DNA of 64,000 bases from Isoetes taiwanensis (lineage: Eukaryota; Streptophyta; Lycopodiopsida; Isoetales; Isoetaceae): assembly GCA_021234155.1 (NCBI GenBank), contig JAJEKV010000002.1, forward strand, positions 1,661,882-1,725,881. The letters run 5' to 3'. Positions within the stretch are counted from its first letter, which is position 1, and each line of letters starts with the position of its first letter. Made by a program: the position numbers and the translations under genes. The notes under the pieces were generated by a model. That model was not told the DNA's origin and did no database searches. It saw only the letters and a list, made by a program, of their open reading frames with translations. Below are positions 53,143-64,000 of this stretch, one piece after another.

Positions 53143-54321
53143 CTGGCCGGGAAGCCGATTCGCATGGGGTGTTTTGGGAAACTCTCTGGCGCCCGCCCGG
53201 CGGCGGCGACGCCGGCCCGGCGAAACGCGGCCAGTTCTAGGTTTCCAAGCCTCCTGAAAGTTTCCCCTTCCAATAACAAGAAGACCACTAGAAAGAAACT
53301 TTGAGGCATGTCTGCAATAGTATAGAACCCTTGAAAGAATATCACTTTCTTCAACTTGAAAAAGCATAACTAAATCAAGTTGAGGCTTTAGGAAGCTAGA
53401 TGACGTTTTGTATAGATCTCACATCCTAGTAAACTAATATGTTATTATATTAGATTTCTTCAAGAGTTGAAGGTTTTATAGGACTTGATTATGCACTGGC
53501 AGCAACTAGCGGAGCAATATAAGAATTACTCGACGAAGGATCATTTTTGGAAGGGGAGGAGAAAAAGGTAGCCTAATAGTCTCTTGGAGACATGGGAGGG
53601 TCACCTCAATGTTTGGAGATTGAGCTTTTAGAATAAGGGAATGGCATGGCTAGTCAGTCAGTCACTGAGGTCAGGTCATTTGTCGATATTAACCCTCTTC
53701 GAGGCAAGGTCACGAGCAATGCATCAAAATTGGGTGGGAGAATAACAAGAACTTGAAAATCCCACTCTTTTTTATGGAGCTTGAAGAATTAGAGTTGCAA
53801 TGAAGCAACAAGGGGACAAACAACTCAAATGTCAATGGAAACATACCAAACTCTAGTTCATAAAGAAAAAAAAATAATAAAAAGACTTGAACATGGTCTT
53901 GGTCTTTGCACATGTTTAAATGTTTTCTTCGTTCAATTTTCTTTCAACGCGAATCAAATCTGAGCCGTCGGAGCGAAGCAATCGTAGCCGTTTGTTTGCC
54001 GACGTATTTGTACGAGCGACAAAAACAGCCAACAATTATGACAGGAATGTTCTACCAAATCAAAAAATCAGAAATCAGACCAGATCATAACAGTAAAACA
54101 GATCAGAATGCAACGAACTGAGCATTTCTTCTTAAATCACATAACAGATCAGACGTAAAACTAGCAATCCGGCGTATCTGGAAAACCCAAAAATCTTCAT
54201 ATACTCACAGGTCAGAAAACAGAGGGATTTTGCGAAGAATCCCTTCAGAAACTTATTGCACAGACAAAAAACTAGTATACAGGCTAGAGCAGGATAATCC
54301 ACCGTGCTGCAGCGGCGGATT
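53143..54321. other. Spacer downstream of the LRR gene
   Basis: A GC-rich patch (53150-53240, GGCGGCGGCGACGCC) passes into AT-rich DNA. No supported gene. The part just left of 54322 is the likely 3' UTR of the LRR gene. Confidence 0.45.
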
Positions 54322-55533
54322 TTAATCCCAGTTACCATTGATATCGTTACATTGGTATTGAGGCCGAGCAGTTTCGCGGCCTGCATTATCCGGGCAGGAA
54401 TTTTGGGTCGGAGGATCAAGGCAGTTATACTGGACACAGAAAATGCAGCTAGCCGGAAGATCCAGATTCGTGCTGATAGCAATGTTGGAGAAATAGTTAT
54501 GCTGCAGGTACAAATTTTGCATTCCGCCCAGCACCATAGCCACTACGAATTCCGACGGAATCTGGCCGCTCAGCTTGTTATTGTTGACATACAAGCTCGG
54601 AACGGTGGATAAAATGGTGGGTATCTCTCCAGCCAGAGAATTATAGCTTACATCAATCCTGTTGATCGATAATGCCTGTGCAGTAACCACAATATTTCCG
54701 CTCAGAGCATTCCTCTGCAGCAGCAAGTCCGATAAACTGAAGCCGAAAATCTCAGAAGGGATTTTTCCTTCAAATTTGTTGAAGCTGAGGTCCAAATAAT
54801 TAAGCCGCTGCAGCGAGGCCAATTGATTCAAGGACCCAGAAAAGGAATTCTGAGAAAGGGAGAGGTATTTGAGAGATTGGGGCAGAGATGGCAGGCTGCC
54901 GGAGAGCATATTTTTTTCGAGATTTAGATGAATGAGGGGCCCGGAGAAGCTCGGGACTGATCCGGTAAGCTGATTAATGGAAAGAACAAGGGTAATCAAG
55001 CTGGGAAGATTCGAAATGCCTGCTGGAATTGGGCCGGAGAGCTGATTATTGCTCAGATCTAAGCCCTGGAGGCTGGAAAGATTAGCGAGCTCGTCAGGAA
55101 TGGACCCAGTTAATTGGTTACCTCGGATACCAAGGAATTGGAGCTGAGATAAGGAACCGAGCGATGCCGGAATTGATCCTTTGATTTTTCCAGGGACTAT
55201 TGTTAGAGCTCGTAGATATTTCAAGCTCCCCAGTGCCGGACTTAGAGATCCGGCCAGGCCTGGAGTGGCCCCAAATCCGTTCCCCAAGCTTAGCATTACA
55301 ATGTGCACGTTTCCATCCTGCCCTGTTTCCATGCATACCACTCCGCTGAAATATAAGCATGGATCTAACGAAAAATCCCAGGTCGAGAAGAATGGCGAGC
55401 CCTGTAAATCCTGCATGCTGCTCCGGATCTGTTTCAACGCTGATATTTCTGCTGAATCTAGCTGTGCCGTTGCAAATCCGGTGAAAAATAAGCAGATTAA
55501 TACCGCCCATTTCCTCGCCTCTGCCATAGCCAT
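54322..55533 (-). CDS. Secreted leucine-rich-repeat protein, single exon
   Basis: An intact 403-codon frame. Residues 1-23 are a signal peptide (KWAVLICLFFTGFATA, cleavage near A/Q). Residues 24-70 are a plant LRR N-terminal cap (SALKQIRSSMQDLQGSPFFS; DPCLYFSGVVC). About ten plant-type LRRs follow with the LxxLxLxxNxLxGxIP pattern, for example LQFLGIRGNQLTGSIPDELA and LQGLDLSNNQLSGPIPAGIS. The C-terminal tail is cysteine-containing (CIFCVQYNCLDPPTQNSCPD, then a last QC). No transmembrane helix or kinase follows, so the protein is predicted to be apoplastic or wall-associated, as in RLP29-like LRR family proteins. The ATG at 55533 was chosen; the one at 55527 is also possible. No introns, stops or frame breaks. 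The ligand or partner is unknown. Confidence 0.9.
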   Translation of the reverse strand: MAMAEARKWAVLICLFFTGFATAQLDSAEISALKQIRSSMQDLQGSPFFSTWDFSLDPCLYFSGVVCMETGQDGNVHIVMLSLGNGFGATPGLAGSLSPALGSLKYLRALTIVPGKIKGSIPASLGSLSQLQFLGIRGNQLTGSIPDELANLSSLQGLDLSNNQLSGPIPAGISNLPSLITLVLSINQLTGSVPSFSGPLIHLNLEKNMLSGSLPSLPQSLKYLSLSQNSFSGSLNQLASLQRLNYLDLSFNKFEGKIPSEIFGFSLSDLLLQRNALSGNIVVTAQALSINRIDVSYNSLAGEIPTILSTVPSLYVNNNKLSGQIPSEFVVAMVLGGMQNLYLQHNYFSNIAISTNLDLPASCIFCVQYNCLDPPTQNSCPDNAGRETARPQYQCNDINGNWD

Positions 55534-56914
55534 GGTTTATGCTCTGCTTTTGCAAATGCAACCCCTTTTTGTAGAGTTTTTAGCCCTGTTCAATACAGAA
55601 CGGGGTTTTAATTCGATTTTAAGGATTATGCAGCAGGAATTCGATGTAGAAATGCGCGATTCTTGGGCGCTTTCGAACACTTTAGGATTGAACAGTACAC
55701 TTTTCTGCCCCTTTTTGAGCATGAATCGCCTTGATTTTTTGAATCTGTACCTAGAATACAAGACGCAACAGCTGGTTCCCCCCAGTTTTTGACAGTTTCG
55801 ATCCGGAATCTGACACCCGTGATGTGATTAGAAACACAGAGTCCAAATCTGCCACAGAAGAACAAAAATCATCAGAAAATCATGGATGGGTAACAGCGGC
55901 GATGCCACTTTTGGATCGGATCGAGGAAAAACCAAGCTAGAATCATAAATCCAACAGCATCAATCCCGCAGATTCAAGTTTTGGAGCTTACTGGCAAGCA
56001 TTTAACGCCAGAAATCGATGCGGAAAACGACATTAAAAATCAGGACAAGGGCGTTAAGACAGGGCATTGGATTGGACTGAAAAGAGGCTATGGCCGGAGC
56101 AGATGGATGGTTCAAATTAAGGCAAGAACAAGGAAAATCAGAGAGATGGGCTGTCATTTCAGAGCTTGCTGCAGGCCAGCTGGGGTCCTCCCATATTGTT
56201 TTGTACCATATCGATCCAAGTCCGGCGCCCCTTTTTCTGATCTGCCGGATTGAATAGAGTTGTTACTGCGCTATTCTGATCAGATGCTCTGTCTGCCAAA
56301 AAAAACATTTTTCCGTTCTATGATTTTTGGGGGGCCCTTTGGTCTCCTGTTTGTACATATTCTTTTGCTTTTTTTTTTTCCTCGAGTTTTTTTTACCCCT
56401 CCCCTGCCCGTATCTAAAGAACTGCCAGGTCAGTGCCACCTAGGCGTGCCACTTGTCACCCATCTTATTTTTAGTTGTCCATATCTAAGGGTCCAAATTT
56501 GAGTGTGTGGGCGCCCAAGTTTTGGGCAAGTTCTTGGGAACGCTATAAATAAACCAAACGATTGGAATTGAAAATTTTTCAGTCAAGTGAACTTTTCCGG
56601 CAAGTTTCTCGTGATTTTTTTCTATCAGGAAAATAGAAAGTTTCACCCTAAACACAAGATATCCAACTCGGAAAAAACCATTGGGCTTCATTCTGTGTTA
56701 TCATCCAATCAGATCACGACACGTGGCCTGGTTTCTTAATCTGAAAATCGAGCAAGAACAGCGGCAGATTTTGAGAAGAACAGCGGCAGATTTTTACCTT
56801 CCTTCATCGATTTTACCCTGCATTCCAGTGATCTTACCCTGCATTCCGTCGATTTTACCTTGCATTCAGCAGCAGAATGAAGCCCAGAATGAAGCCCAAT
56901 GGATGTTTTCCGTT
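55534..56914. other. LRR gene upstream region and spacer
   Basis: The promoter of the LRR gene should lie here (minus strand). No clear TATA box was pinned down. No other gene is supported. Near 56760-56880 short phrases recur (AAGAACAGCGGCAGATTTT twice; TTACCCTGCATTCC-like three times; GAATGAAGCCC twice). Confidence 0.45.
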
Positions 56915-57021
56915 AGGGCAAAGGCCCCCTGGCCTGTTTTCTGCCCGGTCAAGCAGGCCTCCGCGCTTCGCGCGTCGGCCAGCTTTCCCGGGCAGAAAAC
57001 AGGCCAGGGGGCCTTTCCCTT
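56915..57021. repeat. Long GC-rich hairpin, 29-bp perfect arms
   Basis: Arms 56920-56948 (AAAGGCCCCCTGGCC...CTGCCCGG) and 56988-57016 are perfect reverse complements over 29 bp, and extend outward by AGGG/CCCT with one bulge. The 39-base loop contains further pairing: AAGC-AGGCC with GGCC-AGCTT, and CGCGC-TTC-GCGCG at the tip. The whole 107 bp can form one nearly continuous hairpin. No target duplication is evident. It could be a MITE-like palindrome or a hairpin-RNA source. Confidence 0.88.
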
Positions 57022-57940
57022 ATACAAGAAATTTTTCGATGGGACCTAAAAAGTTTGCCCCGCGCTCGCGCGTGTGTCATTTCCAAATCTAGCAAATTTT
57101 CAGTCGAAGTAAAATCCGATAAATTAGAGGTTTTTTTCTCAAAAATCTTGTAAGTATAAATAAAAATTCGGCATCAAATGAAAAGGCTGCTTAATCCAAA
57201 ATCTAGATTCCAAGCCTATCCATATCTATATCATGCAAATTGTGGTGCCAAACAAAACCTTTAGTTATAAGCAAGGCCCATGTATCATTCAAGACAACTT
57301 CAATATACCTAATTAGGATACAACAACAATCAATCACATGACCTACAACTACTCAACCACTTCTCCATCACATATATTTTATCCATATCCACCTTCTCCT
57401 TCTACACTAGACTCTTCCAAACAACAGTAACTCAGTGGTTCCTTCTAACATTTACTCGCTCCTGCCCATCTGCATTACAATTTCCACATGGGCAATCACC
57501 CCATCATTCCTCCACTGCATCGCTTTCATTTCCTGTTTATGCTTCTTCCCCCATGCTGGAATAAAGTCGATTCTGAAATGTTCCATATGCCTATCTAAAA
57601 GGTGGCAGAACAATATGATACTGTCTTCCATAAAGAGTACCTCAGAGTCCAATCTCAATTTCCGCTCTCAAGGCTGACATGAAAGTATGGTGATGGAATA
57701 ACATAATTTCTTCTCTGTCATGCATTTCCATTAGAGGAATATAGGAATAAGGTTACACTTTAATCATTTAGCATCCTTAAGATGACAATAAAATAGTGAT
57801 CCCTACTTTCCACAAAAGAAAAGCTTGACCTAAATGCGATATTGTACATGCGTTATCATTTACATTCAACATCCATGTGACCTAATATTTGTACATGCAT
57901 ATGAAAGAACGCCCTTTTTTTTGCTTTCCTTTTGTTTTGC
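57022..57940. other. No supported gene
   Basis: AT-rich spacer between the hairpin and the second R2 copy. Only short frames are present. Confidence 0.4.
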
Positions 57941-58085
57941 TTTTTGGGTTGCCCCTAGGGGGGCAAACCCTTGTTTATATGGGTTTGTGGCATATCCTAG
58001 GTATATGCCAGAATATTCTTAGGATATGCTTGTATTTGCTAAAACCTGCTTTGCTCCCTGTAAATGCTAGGTCATCTGCGTTTTT
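57941..58085 (-). mobile_element. Retroposon family R2, copy 2 (3' end)
   Basis: Matches 40293-40430. The terminal stem is GGGTTTGCCCC / GGGGCAACCC on the minus strand (complement of 57946-57970) followed by AAAAA. The stem keeps pairing although single bases differ from copy 1. The GGCATAT...ATATGCC words are also shared. Only the last ~140 bp are recognisable here. Confidence 0.65.
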
Positions 58086-58171
58086 CGTCGGTGGTGTTTC
58101 AATTTGGATAAGCGGCATGTAAATTCGGCGGGATTTGGTCTATTCTTTTAGAATGGACTAGAACACGGCCA

Positions 58172-58260
58172 GCTATGGGCTTGAGAGAAGTCTGGATGCT
58201 AGAGATATATAATGAACTTCTTCGTGATCTATTGGCAATAGATGACAATAAAAATATCCT
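58172..58260 (+). pseudogene. Kinesin motor-domain fragment
   Basis: REVWMLEIYNELLRDLLAID (about 58180-58240) resembles the conserved VSMLEIYNExxRDLL block in the middle of kinesin motor domains. It is short, and the flanking sequence does not continue the motor. It is an isolated exon-sized relic, possibly carried by an element. Confidence 0.5.
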
Positions 58261-58379
58261 TTTATCCTTACAGATTATCTTTGCGAATTACAATCGCGCC
58301 TTGTTCAGATGGGCCGAAGAAAACATGCAAGGAATTTTACGATTAAAGGCCCGCAGGGCTATATTGGCTTAGAATATCG

Positions 58380-59570
58380 AGATTATGTACCTCTCAATAG
58401 CTATGGACGAAGGCTTTATTAGAAGGTAAGAAGCTTCATAAACGAGATAGTTAGAAATGGGTATGGAAAATCTGATTCTTGGCAAATTTTCTTATAGAGA
58501 TGTATGGCAAGTGTGGTGCTTTGAAGGATGCACGTGCGGTTTTCCATGGCATCTCGGGGAGCCCAATGTGTTTTCATGGAATTTCATGATTTTTGCTTAT
58601 GCTTTCGTTGTCAAAATCTGCAAGGAGCTAGGAATGTATTTGACAAAATGCCTAATAGGGATATGGTATCTTGGAATGGAATGCTATGACCTACTTTCAA
58701 TATGGTAGTCTTGAAGAAGCCGAGTTTTGTTTACGTAAATGCCTCCGGAGGGATCTTTGTCTCATGGAATATAATCTTGTGACAAGAGCGGAAGATTGAA
58801 GAAGTTGATCGTATTTACATTGTTTAAGGAAATGCAGCTTGAAGGCACAACCTAATAGGGTCACCTATTTAGCCATGCTTGATGCATGTCACCGTGGTAT
58901 TAATGCCAATTTGAAAGGCAAAACAGATGCACTGCTGCCGTATCTTGTGTGGGGGCTTGTGCCAAATGTTGTTATTGAAAGTGCCCTTATCAACATGTAT
59001 GGCAAATGTGGATGTTTTAATGATGCAAGGATAGCATTTGAGAAAATGCCCAAACACAATGTCATATCATGGAACTCTATACTTGCGGCATATGCTCCAG
59101 ATTGGTCGTGTTAATGAGACTTTCAGCTCTTCGGCCGGATGCAATATGAAGGGATGTTCACGACGATCTTACCTTTCTCGGCATAATATTTGCATGCGGT
59201 CATGTTGGCTTTGTTGACAAAGGTTGTCATTATTTTTTTTGGCAAGCCAAGGCCATAATGTCACACCAACAAGGTTGCATGATAGATTTACTTGGGCGAT
59301 ATGGAAAATTAGATGAGGCGAGAAGATATGATTGATAGCATGAGTATTGAACCTGTTGTCACATCTTGGGTAACACTACTTAGTGCCTGCGGGGTTCATG
59401 GTGATTTGGGACGAGGAAGATGTGTGTTGCGAAGCCTTTTCAATATGGATCGAGAAAGTGCAACAATTTACATCTTATTGCTAAACATATATGCCATATC
59501 TGGCGGAGAGAGGATGTAGAAGAGTTGAGAAGAATCTTTGAAGAATGAACACCTATCAAAATTCGGTAGC
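58380..59570 (+). pseudogene. Pentatricopeptide-repeat (PLS-type) pseudogene
   Basis: PPR units are scattered over three frames: KALLEGKKLHKR (58409), EMYGKCGALKDARAVFHGIS (58498), EPNVFSWNFMI (58559), DMVSWNGML (about 58657), QPNRVTYLAMLDACHRG (58847), SALINMYGKCGCFNDARIAF (58979), EKMPKHNVISWNSILAAYAP (59040), CMIDLLGRYGKLDEA (about 59277) and EPVVTSWVTLLSACGVHGDL (59349). The spacing and the E-like end are those of organelle-targeted plant PPR RNA-editing factors. At least six frameshifts and stops make it inactive. The N-terminus and any DYW domain are missing. Confidence 0.88.
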
Positions 59571-61189
59571 TTACGTATTTAGGTAAAATATTTCAAGAGA
59601 TGTGTCAATCTCCAATTCAATTCAATGCACCATGCGGTACTATTGCAGGTTTGCTAATCATGTCGAATTAAACAAGTGCATACTCTTTTGTTGGAAATAC
59701 ATCTCTAATGTAGAATCTTACGTCATTATGGCATCAAAAAGATGTGTGCACTTTGGATTAATAAAACCATGGGAGCGTTTATTTGATTGAACACGAGTCT
59801 TGTTTTCTATTTTAGAGTTATCATCAAGATGCATGAAGTAAATGGATACTTTCCTTCTACATTTCTTATGTTGGTCCTACAAAGCGGCTTCCTTGGATGC
59901 TCCAACTAGGATCGAAGTTAGTATTTTGGGTAAAGGCCATTTTGCCATGCCTTGCTTTTTTAATTCTATAAGTACTATATGAAAGTTTGATGCATCTTAA
60001 GGCAAACAGATGAGCCTCTCACGTATATTGGGTACAGATGCTTCGATAGCATGGAAGAAGTGATAGAAGAAGAGCTAAATCATTATCCTTGTTTTCCAAC
60101 AAGCATTCTCGAGTTAAAAGCATTTGCTTGCTCAAGCATATTATTCGGGTCTTTCAGCCCGGACATAAGGGTGCTTTCGTCTCCCAAAGCATTTCATCTT
60201 GTAAATGAATGTAACTAATGTTTGCGGCTTTTGGTCCGGTGCAACTTTGTTTTAAGTAAACACATCGCGTAAATGTAAGCTAAATGATTGCAAGGGGGCT
60301 TCACCTTGAACAACATTACAAACCACCTTCATTATTTGGTAGGGTATTTTTTATTGGGTTAGGGGTCCGTGTATGCGGCCTGGTTGCCATCTCAATTTTC
60401 CCACCTACCTCCGGTTTGTTGTCACGGTAGAGGTGGTCGGGGAGATGGCTCCCGTGTATGGATCCTTCTAGGGGTGTATGGTGAAGACACAAGCTTAATC
60501 TTGGGCGGGTCTTTGTTCTTGGCAATTTGGTGGACGAAATTCTTAGCCGTGGGACGAATTTGTAGACATTGGATGAAATTTTACCGTGGAAGTTTTTCTG
60601 GATCTTCAAAGGTTTATAGACCCTACGTTCATAAATTTTGCAACATTTGGTTTATAGAATGCACCAATCGTCTATTCTTCCATCCATTTTCGATTTCCTT
60701 TGACTCTCTTGTGACAATCTTGTGAGTTTCATTTTGCGGAGTTAAAACAAGTTTCTTCCTTATCTAGGCGGACAAAGAGAGCATAAAAAGCAACCCCTGC
60801 TTTCGTTTGAGGTACCACGGTGGTTTGTTATTTCTATGTACATCTCAGATTTATTGTTTCTTAAACAAAATTCTTTAGCGTAGGTGCTTTGTAAAGCCAT
60901 GTCAATGGAGCGATGAAGTGGTGGTTTTGTGTTGACGGGAATGGCGAAGTTTACTCAGTTGGTTTTGTCGTAGTGAAAAACAACTACTCATTTCTTTGAT
61001 TTGAGATGTGAGTTGGAGCTGGCCCGGTTTGGAGGCAGTTAGAAGGAAAAGACATTTGCTTTTCTTGGTGAAAAAGTTGCCACTTTCCAAGAAGCAAGAA
61101 GGGAGGCATAAGTTTCTGGGAGACCGAGGGTTCTCATAAAGGTAACAGTTGTGAAGATCAAATGTGCATTTAGAAATTGAAGATCATCC
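59571..61189. other. No supported gene
   Basis: Mixed sequence with short open frames; 60369-60725 (118 codons) has no recognisable motif. It may contain decayed element sequence. Confidence 0.35.
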
Positions 61190-61690
61190 CAAGAAAAGGC
61201 GAAGACTAGTCATTCGGGAGGTTGAGGAAGACATTAATGTAGATGATTATACAAGTGATCCACAGGGGGCCGTGAAACGTGAAAAAAGGCGTGGCGGTTC
61301 GAAAAGCAACTTGTGAGGAGCCTGAATTTGCAAGGTTGCTATCTAAGAAGGCCTCTACGGCTGCAACAAATAGGTGGAAACATGCGTTTAGAAAGTATAA
61401 AATGAAGATGAAGAATCGAGGTAAAAGCAGTCGATTTGAGCTTATGTCCATGGATGTTAATGGAGTGGTGAGTTTTCAGCTTGTGGTGTGTAGAATGTGA
61501 CTTGAAGTATGGTAAAAGGGGAGAAGATATGATGTATAATTTTACAGCCCCGGACACTTGGAAACCAAAAGAGCACAAAGACAACTTCCTTAAGCATAGA
61601 CAAGGTCCTCAACCTTTTCGGATGTTGAATCAAATACTCAAACCAATGAACTTGTTGTGGCTGAAAATAGGGCAGCAGTAGAGCTTTGCA
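61190..61690 (+). pseudogene. Unidentified basic/acidic coding relic
   Basis: Consecutive frames read RRLVIREVEEDINVDDYTSD (about 61204), SKKASTAATNRWKHAFRKYK (about 61345), SRFELMSMDVNGVVSFQLV (about 61431), WCVECDLKYGKRGEDM (61484) and FTAPDTWKPKEHKDNFLKHR (about 61540). A small overlap or shift near 61485 joins the parts. The look is that of a decayed gene, perhaps transposon-encoded: a W...RKY stretch before a CxxC. No family was recognised. Confidence 0.35.
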
Positions 61691-64000
61691 TGTCAACAAT
61701 GGTTGCCCCTTTTATTGAGCAATATCAAGTGAGGTTTGAGCTGTTCGAGACAGCATAGGAGGCTATGCAAAGAGGGAAGACATTTGTATTACTTGTATGA
61801 CATGCAGCAGGGCTCTTCTTCTATTTCGGAGAGAGGGATGTAGTTGACAATATGAAGGAGCACATTAAAAAGTAATAGACACATGTTGCTGCCCAACAAA
61901 AAGAAGGAGAAACAGTCCAATGAATCAAAAGGGTTGGCGGGCCAGCAAAAAGGAAGTTAATGGACCTGGGCAAAAAAGCATGCTTTCCTATTTCATCAAA
62001 GGTAACAAAGTATTGTATAATTTAGTGTTGCACATAAATCTGCCCGTTAACATTATGCTTTACATTTTGTTGTGTGCTCCGGCTCCTACAAGCATTTGTG
62101 GTGCGAGACAAGTCGCGAAGTTCTTCAAGTAAGTTTATTGTAGCAACTTTAGTATTTCATAGTCTCATTTATCTTTGCATGCGAGATGCATGATTTTTTC
62201 TTCTGTTTGTTTCATTGTTGTCATAAAACAATTAAATAAAGCGGGGAAATGAGTGTTTGGGTTTACTATGTTGGGGTTTTGGCAACTAGAATATAGGTAT
62301 GGCACAAAAAAAGAGGGACTTGAGGCCTTTTTCTAGATGATTCCAAAGGCAGGTCAATCTTGGTACTCTGAACCAAAGATAGCAACAAAGTTCGATTATA
62401 GGTGACGAGGTGGTTGAGGTCAATGGAACATTACGGCATGTGAGTCTTTGCAGAGTGAGTTTAGATAGTAAAAGCTTTCCAAACTTCCAATGTTCTTATT
62501 GTGCAAGCAATTCCCAAAGAGAGGGACTTAGGTATGAGAGTATCTGGACAAGATGAGAAAAAAAAGAGAGAGGTCGGCGTGATACAAAGACTTGTACAAG
62601 GGTAGATTTCCACATACACCGAAGCGCAAAAAATGGCCAAAGGCAATGACCTTGAAAATAGGTTATTGAAGAAAGAATTGACTTTCTCAAAGATAAAGAA
62701 TGTAGCTTTTGTCTGTGAAGGTCAGGATCTCTACGAGGAAGTTTGAGTGAGTCCATGAATCGAAAAAGATGTGCATAAGTTTTGCAATGATATAAAAGAG
62801 AGGCTTACTCACAAAGGAAAATTTGATGGTAAACCTGATACGTGGAACTTTCTCTCGACATTGCTCAAAATGTCATAAGACCGAGGACATAAGAGCGTTA
62901 CAACCAGACAACCAAAGAGTTGTTTGAGACCATTAGAATATGGGGTGGAAGGAGGATGCATAATTTTTTGACCCTAAATTTCTACGGTCCTAGTCTATCA
63001 ACCACAATGCGGTCCACTAGGAAAAATTTTACTTATAGGGTTGGCATAGTGGAGGAAACATTTATTCATTTGGCAAACATATATGCGGGCACATGGCAGC
63101 CCTTGACTTGAAAGCGGATGTGTTCCCACTCTTGTTGCGAAGATGAGAGCAGTCATCATAAAGAGGTCCATATCTTTGGAATGCAAAAGAAGATGCTTAA
63201 TAATAGGGTTTTGTATGGCCTTGGAGAACCATGCATGTGAACCAAGCTTTCATCAAAAGGTTGGAAGTGGTGATCTGAGGCTACAAGAAGATAGTTGATG
63301 CTTTTGAGAAGAATATGATAGCACACTATGCTCGTGTTTTCATTGTAAATCCATTGCATGCACGTCTTCAGAAGCTTGTCCTAGCCATACAACTTACATG
63401 CAACAAGTTTGATAGTAAAGCCGCGGAAAGCTCAATGGGAAGAAATTGAAGTTACGTGGGACAAGAATTTGAGGGATTTTTGGGGCCATTAATTGGCCAT
63501 AGCTTCTGATGGATTGCATGATGGAAGATTACACAAAAATTGAAGGATGCAGGAACAAAATTTGCAATCCAAGTGGGAAGGTTGGGTTTTAGCAAAGAAA
63601 GAGGAATGATGGCAGCATTCAAGGCTTGCATGATCAAGATTTTATACACAACGGAAAGAAACTAATCAATCCACTAGATAATGCGGCTAGGGAGGTTTGT
63701 TTTTTAGGAGAAGATCTTGTCACATTGAATGACATTTGGCACGTATTCCATGCATTCCAAGGAGAGCATGGCCTTCAACTTGGAGATGTAGAAAGGAAGG
63801 ACGCATAAAATTGGAGGGCAAAGACAACGGATTGCTTCACGGAAGGTTCAATCTTGTCTACCATACCACGAGATCCATCTAATTCTCCTCCAATGCGGAC
63901 TTTAGAACTGAAACCTACATTTTCGTTGTGGCCTTATACATTGACATATTCTTATCACCGCATATGGACTGTGGGATCGTGTCAAGGCAAAACATCTGAG
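61691..64000 (+). other. Decayed, possibly coding sequence to window end
   Basis: Plus-strand frames such as RKNFTYRVGIVEETFIHLAN (about 63018) and GEDLVTLNDIWHVFHAFQGE (about 63708) have a protein-like composition but are broken every 50-70 codons. They may continue the relic at 61.2 kb. No domain was identified. Confidence 0.25.

Noticed and set aside
1-64000. CRISPR array, bacterial operons or organellar genes
   Set aside because: No spaced direct repeats of CRISPR type, no bacterial gene organisation and no recognisable plastid or mitochondrial gene was seen; the content is nuclear plant DNA.

Overview
The window is nuclear DNA of a land plant with a large genome full of transposable elements. 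The evidence is a eukaryotic tRNA-Asn, an intron-containing RBP45/47-type RNA-binding protein gene, PPR and kinesin relics, plant Ty3/gypsy elements with tRNA-Met primer sites, and several plant LINE families. A fern or gymnosperm is plausible, but the sequence alone cannot settle the species. Only three features look intact: the RBP45/47-like gene at the left edge (minus strand, five exons, running off the window), the tRNA-Asn just upstream of it, and a single-exon secreted LRR protein gene near 55 kb (minus). One LINE ORF1 near 49.5 kb is also uninterrupted.

Layout. 1-3.2 kb: RBP gene and tRNA. 4.3-8.1 kb: an old plus-strand LINE split by a younger minus-strand LINE whose tail is a 345-bp AAGG microsatellite. 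8.2-11.1 kb: a possible DUF3504 recombinase relic, an LTR piece and a truncated gypsy element (family Gy1). 11.3-35.2 kb: three copies of a second gypsy family (Gy2). One is minus (13.8-21.7 kb); two are plus and share one LTR (23.8-29.5 kb and 31.3-35.2 kb). A 1.25-kb GAATCT-rich array lies between the opposed copies. Gy2 carries an extra ORF of about 461 codons upstream of gag. The middle Gy2 copy holds a 2.2-kb TIR element with TTAA target duplications, which itself contains a poly-A retroposon. 35.2-39.6 kb: Gy1 again, with a LINE in its integrase and an inverted, deleted second copy across its LTR.

39.6-53 kb: relics, namely a repeated retroposon with a 3' hairpin, an unidentified multi-exon gene relic, an FCP1/NLI-interacting-factor pseudogene split by a short retroposon, and a possible transposon gene split by an ORF1-only LINE. 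That LINE has an array of GGGC/GCCC hairpins in its 3' region. 53-64 kb: the LRR gene, a long near-perfect hairpin, a second copy of the hairpin-ended retroposon, kinesin and PPR pseudogenes, and unassigned decayed coding sequence.

The most notable signals are the conserved extra ORF of Gy2, the ORF1-only LINE with its hairpin array, a 3'-terminal stem-loop in three LINE copies whose stem covaries, and the nested insertions whose target duplications allow the order of events to be read. All splice sites, domain calls and boundaries were read by eye, so they are approximate unless an exact motif is given.
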